A DNA stretch of 5,706 bases from Deltaproteobacteria bacterium (GCA_024277475.1 JAJRVC010000364.1:1-5706); one strand, 5' to 3'; numbered from the stretch's first letter, positions 1 to 5,543 are shown. Notes: a model not told the origin generated them from the sequence alone. Numbers and translations: made by a program.

Positions 1-4
1 ACTA

Positions 5-79
5 AAGTGCCTAAAGTTAAGGAATTCTATCTTTTTTATAAACGACAGAGCGATGCGATACATTAACTTTAGATCACTT
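5..79. repeat. Inverted-repeat module built on CTAAAGTTAA, cut by the window edge
   Basis: CTAAAGTTAA at 11-20 is the exact reverse complement of TTAACTTTAG at 63-72. The stem continues outward as AAGTG at 5-9 against CACTT at 75-79, with a small internal bulge. A second TAACTTTAGATCACT copy at 81-95 directly repeats the right arm (64-78), so the element has an inverted and a tandem component. The interior contains GAATTC and a T-run (32-37). No ORF is present. From memory it resembles short intergenic repeats common in Desulfobacterales genomes, which I cannot verify here. It may extend left of the window. Confidence 0.6.
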
Positions 80-120
80 ATAACTTTAGATCACTCCACA
101 CTTTGTATTATTTTCAAGGC

Positions 121-181
121 AGAGCCAGTTATTTCTGACCTGGCTCTCCGAGGCGTAGGATCGTACCCTTACGAGCCGGAG
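121..181. other. Two overlapping hairpins, possible structured RNA or repeat tail
   Basis: AGAGCCAG at 121-128 pairs perfectly with CTGGCTCT at 140-147 around an 11-nt loop. CTCCG at 146-150 can pair with CGGAG at 177-181, enclosing a second stem of CGTA (154-157) with TACG (170-173). The stems share only bases 146-147, so both can nearly coexist. The sequence from here to 386 shows no coding potential, no convincing promoter and no T-tract terminator. The minus-strand acyltransferase ends at 387, so this segment lies in its 3' flank. It could be part of the repeat module at 5-95 or an independent small RNA. Confidence 0.4.
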
Positions 182-386
182 GCCCAGAGGACCAGGATTC
201 CGATGTTAGATTGAAAATTTATGTGAAGTAAGAAATTTTTCTGTCAACATATCCATCAAAATTGCCCGGGGTACTCAGCACTGTTGAAAGAGATTCAGTC
301 AGAGGTGAAACCGGCATTAAATCACCATAGCCTAATGTTGTGAGAGTGGCAAGGTTGCAGATCGATAAAGATTCTGCCATTTGGCC
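182..386. other. Non-coding stretch 3' of the acyltransferase
   Basis: Together with the modules at 5-181 this makes a 386-bp gap without a gene. Beyond a small GCCATTTGGC dyad at 376-385, just after the acyltransferase stop codon, I see nothing recognisable. No start codon with a usable ribosome binding site opens a reading frame of gene length, and there is no intrinsic terminator for the minus-strand gene. Confidence 0.5.
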
Positions 387-1109
387 TCAATCCCTCCCGG
401 AGGGGAACAGAAGGCAACGCAGCCAATGTAACAGTGAATTTTCACCCAGAAGTTCTTTGTCGGCTTGATCGAAATCCTGAAAGAGCTTTTCGGGATCTGA
501 AAACCATTGGGCCCGGGTGGTAAACGATTGCCCGGCATCCAGTTTTTTGACGATTTTAGCCGGGTTTCCCGCCGCTACGCAGTTTGCGGGGATGTCATCC
601 ACTACCACTGCACCGGCGCCGACAATGCTGTTTTCACCGATGGTGACACCCTTGCAGACAATGACGCTGTCGCCGATCCATACATTATCTTCGATCTTAA
701 TGGGTTCGCTTTTCCCGCTCAATATCCGGTTGTAAATATCATGCCAGTCCGAATCGGTTATATAGGCATTGCTGGCAATCATACAGTTGTTGCCGATAAG
801 GATTTCATGGGCCGATCCGATTCGCACTCCGGAGCAAATCAGACAGTAATTACCGATTCGGATACGTCCCTTGTCTTTTTCATCCGCCCAGATGGCCAAC
901 CTGACATTTTTATCGGAAGATGCCACCACATTGACATAGTCGCCCAATTCAATTGGAGCACCAAAAATTTCCACATGCCAGGGCCGCATAAACGTGAAAC
1001 CTTTTCCGAGGGTTTCAAGCTGAGGGCGCAGGAAATGATTGACATAAAATTCCTGAAATTTCAGGTAGGCTTTCTTAAGATAGTAGGGTCGGTGGTCTTT
1101 TCGCAACAA
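387..1109 (-). CDS. Hexapeptide-repeat (left-handed beta-helix) O-acyltransferase
   Basis: The protein has 240 residues. Two blocks of isoleucine/valine-rich hexapeptide repeats are visible, about residues 82-118 (RIRIGNYCLI, EILIGNNCMI) and 137-172 (IKIEDNVWIGDSVIV, GVTIGENSIVGAGAVV). They end in the family-typical AAGNPAKIVKKL at 179-190. The DSDWH segment holds His123, in the loop where maltose/galactoside-type acetyltransferases carry the catalytic histidine. Such enzymes are trimers that transfer acetyl or a similar group from CoA to a sugar hydroxyl or amine. An N-terminal extension (1-50) and a C-terminal tail (191-240) lie outside the helix. No signal peptide is seen. The frame starts at TTG; a second TTG lies at 1104-1106. 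An in-frame TAG upstream excludes earlier starts. TAGG at 1115-1118 is a weak ribosome binding site, and its spacing slightly favours 1106. The substrate is unknown; a cell-surface glycan is inferred. Confidence 0.9.
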   Translation of the reverse strand: MLRKDHRPYYLKKAYLKFQEFYVNHFLRPQLETLGKGFTFMRPWHVEIFGAPIELGDYVNVVASSDKNVRLAIWADEKDKGRIRIGNYCLICSGVRIGSAHEILIGNNCMIASNAYITDSDWHDIYNRILSGKSEPIKIEDNVWIGDSVIVCKGVTIGENSIVGAGAVVVDDIPANCVAAGNPAKIVKKLDAGQSFTTRAQWFSDPEKLFQDFDQADKELLGENSLLHWLRCLLFPSGRD

Positions 1110-1271
1110 AAATACCTATTTTGATTGTGGATTGCAGATTACGAATTTATTCACCGCAAAGGCGCAAAGAACGCAACGGGCTAATTATTTTCAGAAAAAG
1201 TGCTCTTTAATTCTTTGCCGTCCTTCCTGTCCGCCGGTATTTTTAGTCGGCCAACGGCAAAGAGTCAACTA

Positions 1272-1291
1272 CCATCGGCTGAAGCCGATGG
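1272..1291. repeat. Perfect 9-bp hairpin inside the cassette
   Basis: CCATCGGCT and AGCCGATGG are exact reverse complements separated by GA. The compact GC-containing stem recalls REP-like or IS200/IS605-end hairpins. No transposase of that type is in the window, so the resemblance is only structural. Confidence 0.55.
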
Positions 1292-1302
1292 CTTGGGGTT
1301 CG

Positions 1303-1383
1303 AGGATTCAAGGGTTCAAGGGGTTGTGAAAAAATCGACTAGGTCTTTACTTGAATCCTGGCCCCCTGGACCCCTGGAATCCT
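1303..1383. repeat. Imperfect inverted repeat of GGTTCAAGG-like units
   Basis: The arm at 1303-1323 (GGATTCAAGGGTTCAAGGGG, preceded by A) matches the reverse complement of 1363-1383 at 18 of 21 positions. An alternative perfect 8-bp partner for GGATTCAA (1304-1311) is TTGAATCC at 1351-1358. Each arm is itself a short tandem of a TTCAAGG-like unit (left) or CCCCTGGA-like unit (right), typical of intergenic repeats that expand by slippage. Confidence 0.5.
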
Positions 1384-1400
1384 GAAATGTTGAACATATT

Positions 1401-1435
1401 AGACTAAAGTCTTCGCCTAAAGGCGAGGGTTTTTT
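1401..1435 (+). terminator. Terminator-like tandem hairpins followed by T6
   Basis: AGACT at 1401-1405 pairs with AGTCT at 1408-1412. CTTCGCC at 1411-1417 pairs with GGCGAGG at 1422-1428 around a TAAA loop, followed by G and six T (1430-1435). On the plus strand this has the form of an intrinsic terminator. No plus-strand gene lies upstream in the window, so it could stop antisense transcription, or be only a component of the surrounding repeat cassette. On the minus strand the T-run precedes the stem, so it would not terminate the toroid gene. Confidence 0.3.
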
Positions 1436-1529
1436 CCCATTCCCCGAGTGGGACAATAAGGAAAAACATCTCTGCGTCCTTCGCGTCTTGTGGTGAAAAC
1501 AATTTGATCTCATGGATATGATGACTTAA

Positions 1530-2576
1530 CTAACCGCACAAGTCGAAATTTTCCCAGAACTCATGGCTGAACAATTGACCGGCGGGTGTCAGATTGTAAA
1601 TGGCATCGGCAGCCATGAGTGCGACTGCGTTGGTCCAAGTAAGTTTATCTTCAGGCCAGATGGTCATATCGGGATAAGTGAAGCCACACCAATAGGAACC
1701 ATCTGCATACCTTCGGTCGGCAATCCAGCTGAATACAATCCTGGCAAGTGCTCGATTTCCCATGGCTGCCAGCGCGATAACCAGCTCTGAAGTCTCTGCT
1801 ATGGTCACCCAGGGCTCGTCGGAAACGCACCGAACCCCCCTGTCTTCGATCATATATTTTGCCCAGTATTTATCGATTCGCTTTTGTGCGTCGGCTCCGG
1901 TTAAAACGCCGGCAAGAATCGGATAAAACCAGTACATGGAATAACGGGACTTGGCTATATTAAATAAATGGGATTTCTGCCGGATGACATCTCCCAGCTT
2001 AATTAAGGAGTTTTGCCATTTGGGTGCGGGACACCCTATTATGCCGGCAATGGCCAGGGCACATTTCAGACTCATGTAAATAGAGCTGGACCCGGTTAAA
2101 AGCGCCATTGGATCCACCCGGCCTTCAGGGCTGATGGCCCAGTGGATCTCGCCCTCAGGAGTTTGAAGACGCAATGCAAAATCTATGGCTGCCGACACGG
2201 TTGGCCACATCCGCCTGACAAACTCAATATCCGCGGTGATGAGATAATAGTGAAATACACCCACAGCAATGTAGGCGGACATGTTGGCATCCCGGGTCCT
2301 GTCTTCGGGCACACCCCGCATGTACGCCGAATACCAGCAGCCATCCTCAAGCTGCATACTTGCCATCCACCCAAAGGCCCGTCGGGCCTGGGACAGATAA
2401 CCTCCGACACTTAGCCCCATAGCGGCCTCAACGTGATCCCAGGGATCTGTTTTTTGACCATCACACCAGGGGATTTCCCCACTGGGTAATTGGTTTTCTG
2501 CAATCAAGCCGCAAACGGCATCAGTATTGATAGAAAGATCCGGTACCGATATTCTTATCGAGGTCTCAGATTTCAT
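1530..2576 (-). CDS. QW-repeat alpha/alpha toroid protein, prenyltransferase/terpene-cyclase-like
   Basis: The protein has 348 residues from ATG at 2574-2576. CCCTTT at 2585-2590 reads AAAGGG on the minus strand, 8 nt upstream, which favours this ATG over a GTG three codons earlier. Residues 66-81 (RAFGWMASMQLEDGCW) fit the QW motif of squalene-hopene cyclases. Weaker QxxxG...W versions occur near 29-37, 138-146 and 284-296. The segment around residue 124 (MWPTVSAAIDFALRLQ) also recalls six-hairpin glycosidases. Together these suggest a toroid of paired helices. The DxDD acid motif of hopene cyclases is not seen, and no clear zinc ligands of protein prenyltransferases can be picked out, so cyclisation or prenylation is unproven. 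There is no signal peptide or membrane helix. Related proteins are usually annotated only as 'prenyltransferase' domain proteins. The lipid- or glycan-related role is inferred from neighbouring genes. Confidence 0.85.
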   Translation of the reverse strand: MKSETSIRISVPDLSINTDAVCGLIAENQLPSGEIPWCDGQKTDPWDHVEAAMGLSVGGYLSQARRAFGWMASMQLEDGCWYSAYMRGVPEDRTRDANMSAYIAVGVFHYYLITADIEFVRRMWPTVSAAIDFALRLQTPEGEIHWAISPEGRVDPMALLTGSSSIYMSLKCALAIAGIIGCPAPKWQNSLIKLGDVIRQKSHLFNIAKSRYSMYWFYPILAGVLTGADAQKRIDKYWAKYMIEDRGVRCVSDEPWVTIAETSELVIALAAMGNRALARIVFSWIADRRYADGSYWCGFTYPDMTIWPEDKLTWTNAVALMAADAIYNLTPAGQLFSHEFWENFDLCG

Positions 2577-2610
2577 CCAGCACACCCTTTTATATTATTG
2601 TAAGCGGATA

Positions 2611-2639
2611 TTAATATAGGTAATTCAAATCATAATCAA
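2611..2639 (-). promoter_or_regulatory. Sigma70-like promoter for the toroid gene
   Basis: Read on the minus strand, TTGATT (2634-2639) and TATTAA (2611-2616) are separated by exactly 17 bp. Each matches its consensus hexamer at four of six positions. The predicted transcript start would leave a leader of about 28 nt containing the AAAGGG ribosome binding site. The spacing and position are good; the surrounding DNA is AT-rich, so chance matches are possible. Confidence 0.4.
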
Positions 2640-2713
2640 GAGGCAATTTCGCTTTAAAATTTCAGTGTTCACTGCGGTTTGCTTAATTTTTAGAGTCATC
2701 TTGTTTTTCGATC

Positions 2714-2742
2714 TTGACTTTGGTAATTTCTTTGTTTAGTTT
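2714..2742 (+). promoter_or_regulatory. Candidate sigma70-like promoter for the dodecin gene
   Basis: TTGACT (2714-2719) lies 17 bp from TAGTTT (2737-2742). The first hexamer is strong and the second keeps only the T, A and final T of the consensus. It would give a leader of about 90 nt before the dodecin ATG. It lies in the divergent spacer shared with the minus-strand toroid gene and its own promoter. Confidence 0.35.
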
Positions 2743-2842
2743 ACCAGTTATGCTCAATACCTTCTGAATGCTTCAATTCTTTTTTACCGGAACTGGAACC
2801 CTAATTGCGTTGATGTGCCGACGCACAGGAAAGGAGAAAAAA

Positions 2843-3055
2843 ATGGCTGACAGTATTTACAAAGTAATACAATTGGTGGGGAGCAGCGATACCTCCTGGG
2901 AAGATGCTGCGAAAAATGCGGTGGAAAAAGCCGGACAAACCCTGAGAGACTTAAGAGTTGCGGAGGTTGAAAAGCTGGACATGAAAGTTGAAGACGGCAA
3001 GGTGACAGCCTATCGCGCCCGGGTAAACCTTTCGTTTAAATACGGCGGCGAATAG
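2843..3055 (+). CDS. Dodecin family protein, calcium-dodecin-like, without the flavin tryptophan
   Basis: The protein has 70 residues, the usual dodecin size. These proteins assemble as hollow cytoplasmic dodecamers, each subunit a three-stranded sheet wrapped on one helix. Seen here: strand 1 (YKVIQLVGSS, 6-15), the helix (TSWEDAAKNAVEKAGQTL, 17-34), then strands 2 and 3 (RVAEVEKLDMKVEDGKV and AYRARVNLSFKY, 38-67). The ATG is preceded by AAGGAG at 2831-2836, which settles the start against an in-frame ATG 25 codons earlier. Flavin-storing dodecins have Trp-Phe where this has Val39-Ala40, and Gln where this has Arg58. The TSWE, RVA and YR...SFK pattern instead resembles, from memory, Mycobacterium tuberculosis Rv0379, described as a calcium dodecin. 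A flavin role is therefore doubtful. It appears monocistronic and is probably not functionally tied to the neighbouring genes. Confidence 0.93.
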   Translation: MADSIYKVIQLVGSSDTSWEDAAKNAVEKAGQTLRDLRVAEVEKLDMKVEDGKVTAYRARVNLSFKYGGE

Positions 3056-3073
3056 CCCCTCAACTCCAACAGC

Positions 3074-3120
3074 GGTGTTTGGTGTTTTGGGTATTATGGT
3101 CTACGCAAGCGCCAAACACC
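3074..3120 (+). other. Hairpin just downstream of the dodecin gene
   Basis: GGTGTTTGG at 3074-3082 pairs perfectly with CCAAACACC at 3112-3120. The stem can extend inward to 3087/3107 with two G-T pairs, about 14 bp in all. It begins 18 nt after the dodecin stop codon. No T-run follows, so it is not a standard intrinsic terminator, but it could protect the 3' end of the transcript or act with Rho. TTTGGGT at 3086-3092 has an alternative partner, ACCCAAA, at 3131-3137. Confidence 0.4.
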
Positions 3121-3366
3121 ACTATGCTAAACCCAAACCCGGATCATAGCTCCAAAGGCACCAAGACACAAACAGTGACCGCTCCACCCGCGGAGCGGGC
3201 GGCATCAGGAATCCCCCGGGCCGGGGCCGAAGACATTTAAGTCGACTATTTAAATCCGAATTTCGTATCTCCCACAAATTGCTGCCTTCTCACCGGATCG
3301 GTAGAACCTTTCCGGGTCCACCACTGGAAGTGACGGCTTAATATCAGAGTTAGCCCTAGCGTTGCA

Positions 3367-3462
3367 AAAGCCGGAGGGCTTCAGAGCCAAGGCGTCAAGG
3401 GTGAAGTTGTAGTCGTTTACCTCGAATCCTTGACAACACAGGATCTGAAGTTCTCCGGTTTT
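3367..3462. other. Long two-tier hairpin, candidate structured RNA or repeat element
   Basis: Bases 3367-3384 pair with 3445-3462 over 18 consecutive positions with no mismatch if three G-T and one terminal G-T-type wobbles are allowed (GGAGGGCTTCAG against CTGAAGTTCTCC is the core). A-T at 3385/3444 and CC/GG at 3387-3388/3441-3442 continue it after a mismatch. GTCAAGG at 3394-3400 then pairs with CCTTGAC at 3428-3434. The whole is 96 nt with a loop of about 25 nt. No T-run follows on either strand. G-T pairs work in only one RNA orientation, so they favour a plus-strand transcript. Confidence 0.45.
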
Positions 3463-3495
3463 CCCGCAGGGTAAACAACAGGGCAAAATAGACCC

Positions 3496-3538
3496 CATCC
3501 TTCTTGTCCCGGCGTAGCTCGAAGAGCGAAGTCGGATG
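3496..3538. repeat. Palindromic dispersed-repeat candidate
   Basis: CATCC at 3496-3500 pairs with GGATG at 3534-3538, and GCTC at 3517-3520 with GAGC at 3524-3527 around a GAA loop. The composition (GTCCCGGCGTAGCTCGAAG, then AGCGAAGTCGGATG) has the look of CGAAG-rich intergenic repeats frequent in sulfate reducers. That resemblance is from memory and only one copy is present here. Confidence 0.35.
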
Positions 3539-3696
3539 AATTCACCAGGGGGGATATCCGGAAAATGTTATCTTCACTATGATATCTGATATAATAACAG
3601 ATGATTATCCATCCTTTGCCATGTTGTTTATGCAACTATGGGGTTAGCCTACTGACAACCACTTATCTCCGAATACCCCTCTTGCCATATCAGGCG

Positions 3697-3831
3697 CTTA
3701 GTGCTTCGATGCGCAATTACAGTGACATATAATTAATAATTATTGACCAATCCAACATAATTGCTTACTCAGCACTAAGTCCTGAGTGAATAAATACGTC
3801 ATCGCATTTACGAATCGATGGACTTAGTACT
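3697..3831 (+). promoter_or_regulatory. Leader region with three CTTAGTRCT motifs and alternative stems
   Basis: CTTAGTGCT occurs at 3697-3705, inverted as AGCACTAAG at 3771-3779, and again as CTTAGTACT at 3823-3831. The middle copy can pair over 9 bp with the first, or, as ACTAAGTCC (3774-3782), over 9 bp with GGACTTAGT (3820-3828). The two pairings exclude each other. Supporting stems are GCAATTA 3713-3719 with TAATTGC 3758-3764 inside the first fold, and TAAAT 3791-3795 with ATTTA 3806-3810 inside the second. The last motif ends 52 nt before the methyltransferase ATG. This could be an RNA switch, a set of operator sites for a regulator, or a recombination or repeat relic. Confidence 0.4.
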
Positions 3832-3883
3832 ATATTTGTGCGCAAAATAGAACCCTTACTAACCAAATACGAGAAGTCATACA

Positions 3884-4612
3884 ATGCACAGTGTAAAAGA
3901 ACACTATGACAATCTGCTTGCGCCCTATTATTCATGGATCTGCGGTGGCTATGATTTAAAATTAAAAGAAAATCGAGCGTTTTTCCACGATCACAACGTG
4001 CACCCTGAACGGTCGGCAGCCGCGGTGGACCTGGGTGCCGGTTGCGGGTTTCAGTCAATTCCTCTGGCGGAATCCGGTTTTAACGTCACTGCGATCGATT
4101 TGAACCGGCACCTTTTAGCGCAGCTCAGAGAAAACGCCGAAGGGTTGCCCATTGTCACGATAGAGGATAACCTGTTGAATTTTAGGCAATACAGTCCCGC
4201 TAAAATAGAAAACATAGTCTGCATGGGCGACACCTTGACCCATTTAAACTCCCGGGATGAAGTCCGCAAATTAATAAATGCCGTTTATCCGGTTTTAGAG
4301 GAACAAGGCCTTTTCATCCTGGGATTTAGAGATTTGACACCTGAATTGACGGAACTGGACCGATTTATTACCGTAAAAAGCGATTCAAAAAAAATTTTTA
4401 CCTGTTTTCTGGAATTTGAAAAAAAACAGGTAAAGGTTCATGACATCTTATACGAGGCGGCCGATAACAAATGGAATATAAAAAAAAGTTTTTATCGAAA
4501 GCTTCGGATTTCAGAGCAATGGACGAAAGGATGCTTGAAAGATGCCGGATTTACAATAGAAAAATTAGACAGTCAAAATGGAATGTTAACAATTCTCGCA
4601 CGGAAACGGTAA
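3884..4612 (+). CDS. Class I SAM-dependent methyltransferase
   Basis: The protein has 242 residues. The Rossmann-type SAM-binding motif I is clear at 47-56 (AVDLGAGCGF), followed by the beta-2 acid at the end of NVTAIDLN (Asp72). Motif IV-like MGDTLTHLNS lies at 114-123, and a beta-4/beta-5 stretch (GLFILGFRDL) near 142-151. The N-terminal YDNLLAPYYSWICGGYD (8-24) matches the substrate-cap region common in this superfamily. The C-terminal half carries the beta strands and the closing AGFTIEKLDSQNGMLTILARK that usually end such proteins. It would transfer methyl from SAM to a small molecule; the acceptor is unknown. The ATG has a modest GAGAAG ribosome binding site at 3871-3876. The gene is separated by 210 bp from the glycosyltransferase downstream, so it may have its own transcript. 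Confidence 0.92.
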   Translation: MHSVKEHYDNLLAPYYSWICGGYDLKLKENRAFFHDHNVHPERSAAAVDLGAGCGFQSIPLAESGFNVTAIDLNRHLLAQLRENAEGLPIVTIEDNLLNFRQYSPAKIENIVCMGDTLTHLNSRDEVRKLINAVYPVLEEQGLFILGFRDLTPELTELDRFITVKSDSKKIFTCFLEFEKKQVKVHDILYEAADNKWNIKKSFYRKLRISEQWTKGCLKDAGFTIEKLDSQNGMLTILARKR

Positions 4613-4822
4613 AATCATTTTATTTTTTTGATGAGCTCCCATGGCTTGCCACACAACGATCCGGGCTGTTGCAAGCAATAGATTATGAATGGAATACAGA
4701 GTGGAGCAATATGAACAATCTTAATAGACCGATTGTTTCGTTCACTACCCCTGTAAGTTGCCTCATTCATTGAAGACTAAGCATCATGGCCCATCCAACT
4801 AAACGAGCCCTGTAAAGCAACC
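4613..4822. other. Spacer between methyltransferase and glycosyltransferase
   Basis: This AT-rich 210-bp spacer has a T-run at 4618-4629 without a GC stem, and a weak dyad of GCTTGC (4644-4649) with GCAAGC (4671-4676). No clear promoter or terminator is seen. A nine-codon frame (MAHPTKRAL, 4786-4815) ends 7 nt before the GTG start of the next gene. It has no good ribosome binding site and may be chance. Confidence 0.35.
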
Positions 4823-5503
4823 GTGAAAATATCCGTCGTCATACCGACTCTCAACGAAGAAGAAGCCATCGGAAAGGTGGTCGGCGCTGTGCCCCCGGAT
4901 CGCGTTCATGAAATTATTGTGGTTGACAATGGATCCACCGATAATACCTGGAAAAACGCGACAACGGCCGGTGCCAGAGTTGTTCTGGAATCCCGGCGCG
5001 GTTACGGAGCCGCATGTCTGGCAGGCGCAAAGGCCGCCGGCGGCGATATTATTGTATTTTTAGACGGCGACCGCAGTGATGATCCGGCACAGCTGGAAAC
5101 TGTTTCCGGCCCCGTGCTTGCTGACCAGGCGGATCTGGTGATCGGCAGCCGCCTCAAAGGGGTACTGACAAAAGGCGCCATGCCGCTTCATGGACGTTTG
5201 GGCAACCGCTTCATGGTCGCTTTGCTGCGACTGCTTTACGGGGTCGAAATAACGGATATCGGATCGTTTCGCGCAATTAAAGCACAAACTTTATTCGATC
5301 TGAACATGGAACAAATGACCTATGGCTGGCCGGTGGAAATGGTGGTCAAAGCCGCCCGTAAAGGACTGCGACTACAAAGTGTACCGATTCGCTACCGCAA
5401 GCGCATCGGCCGATCCAAGGTAACGGGAACCCTGAAAGGTAGCATTCTGGCCACCTACTACATGTTTTTAGTACCGTTGAAGTACTTTTTTAGAAAAATT
5501 TAA
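4823..5503 (+). CDS. Family 2 glycosyltransferase, dolichyl-phosphate-mannose-synthase-like
   Basis: The protein has 226 residues with a single GT-A domain. The nucleotide-sugar half opens with MKISVVIPTLNEEEAI. Next come VVDNGSTDNT (33-42) and the DxD-type metal site FLDGDRSDDP (Asp81, Asp83). The acceptor half shows IGSRLKG (107-113), the TDIGSFRAI loop (144-152), the YGWPVEMVVKAARKG helix (167-181) and an RYRKRIGRSK basic stretch (190-199). These match bacterial relatives of DPM1 that move a sugar from a nucleotide donor to a polyprenyl-phosphate or similar acceptor at the membrane face. It has no two- or four-helix C-terminal membrane anchor; only a mildly hydrophobic end (ILATYYMFLVPLKYFF) could touch the membrane. 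The start is GTG, chosen because the conserved first strand begins there; the ribosome binding site is poor. A radical SAM gene follows after 40 bp, suggesting one operon. Confidence 0.93.
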   Translation: MKISVVIPTLNEEEAIGKVVGAVPPDRVHEIIVVDNGSTDNTWKNATTAGARVVLESRRGYGAACLAGAKAAGGDIIVFLDGDRSDDPAQLETVSGPVLADQADLVIGSRLKGVLTKGAMPLHGRLGNRFMVALLRLLYGVEITDIGSFRAIKAQTLFDLNMEQMTYGWPVEMVVKAARKGLRLQSVPIRYRKRIGRSKVTGTLKGSILATYYMFLVPLKYFFRKI

Positions 5504-5543
5504 GTAGATACACAGATTTTCACCGGAGATAAGGAACAATTTC

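Larger units (their letters stand above)
1150..1497. repeat. Non-coding cassette bounded by imperfect inverted repeats
   Basis: The left end (1150-1175) begins TTCACCGCAAAGGCGC. The right end (1473-1497), read on the minus strand, begins TTCACCACAAGACGCG. The two align at about 21 of 26 positions with one gap. Between them lie several stems: TCTTTGCCG 1212-1220 with CGGCAAAGA 1255-1263, CCATCGGCT 1272-1280 with AGCCGATGG 1283-1291, and the 21-nt arms 1303-1323 and 1363-1383. Two hairpins follow at 1401-1428. No reading frame of substance exists. It occupies most of the 420-bp gap between two minus-strand genes. It looks like a miniature inverted-repeat element or nested dispersed intergenic repeats. 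No target-site duplication is obvious. Confidence 0.55.
3056..3883. other. 828-bp region without a convincing gene
   Basis: No frame here has a ribosome binding site plus a plausible protein. The longest minus-strand frames (about 3250-3498 and 3417-3635) are short, overlap each other and are biased by palindromes. The first part contains a CAAAGGCACCAAGA segment at 3153-3166, close to the cassette end at 1158-1171, and GC-rich dyads (CCCGC 3187-3191 with GCGGG 3195-3199, and the block 3213-3226). The rest holds the hairpins and repeats listed separately. The length and structure suggest accumulated repeats, a decayed insertion or non-coding RNA. Confidence 0.5.

Noticed and set aside
121..200. 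tRNA gene on the minus strand
   Set aside because: A GGTACGATCC segment loosely resembles a T-loop, but no acceptor stem, D-arm or anticodon arm can be assembled around it.
507..1124. A long plus-strand open frame of about 205 codons opposite the acyltransferase
   Set aside because: It lies almost wholly antisense to a gene with clear hexapeptide motifs, and its product shows no recognisable domain; it is a mirror of that gene's codon bias.
1150..1497. CRISPR array
   Set aside because: The repeats are inverted and of different sequence, with no regularly spaced direct repeats or unique spacers, and no cas gene is present.
2768..2842. A 25-residue N-terminal extension of the dodecin from an upstream in-frame ATG
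   Set aside because: The family begins at the second ATG, which alone has a strong AAGGAG ribosome binding site; the extension would be outside the normal dodecin size.
3367..3462. Integron attC site
   Set aside because: The hairpin is long and imperfect as in attC, but the required GTTRRRY and RYYYAAC core sites are not found at its ends.
3250..3635. Two overlapping minus-strand frames in the gap before the methyltransferase
   Set aside because: They overlap in different frames, have no convincing ribosome binding sites, and coincide with hairpins and repeats. A recurring repeat-encoded hypothetical protein is possible but unsupported.
4471..4773. A 100-codon plus-strand frame overlapping the end of the methyltransferase
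   Set aside because: Its first half is a frame-shifted reading of the methyltransferase and its tail is AT-rich spacer; no domain is visible.
4786..4815. Nine-codon mini-frame just before the glycosyltransferase GTG, a possible leader peptide
   Set aside because: There is no ribosome binding site, no attenuator-like codon run and no associated terminator; too short to support from sequence alone.
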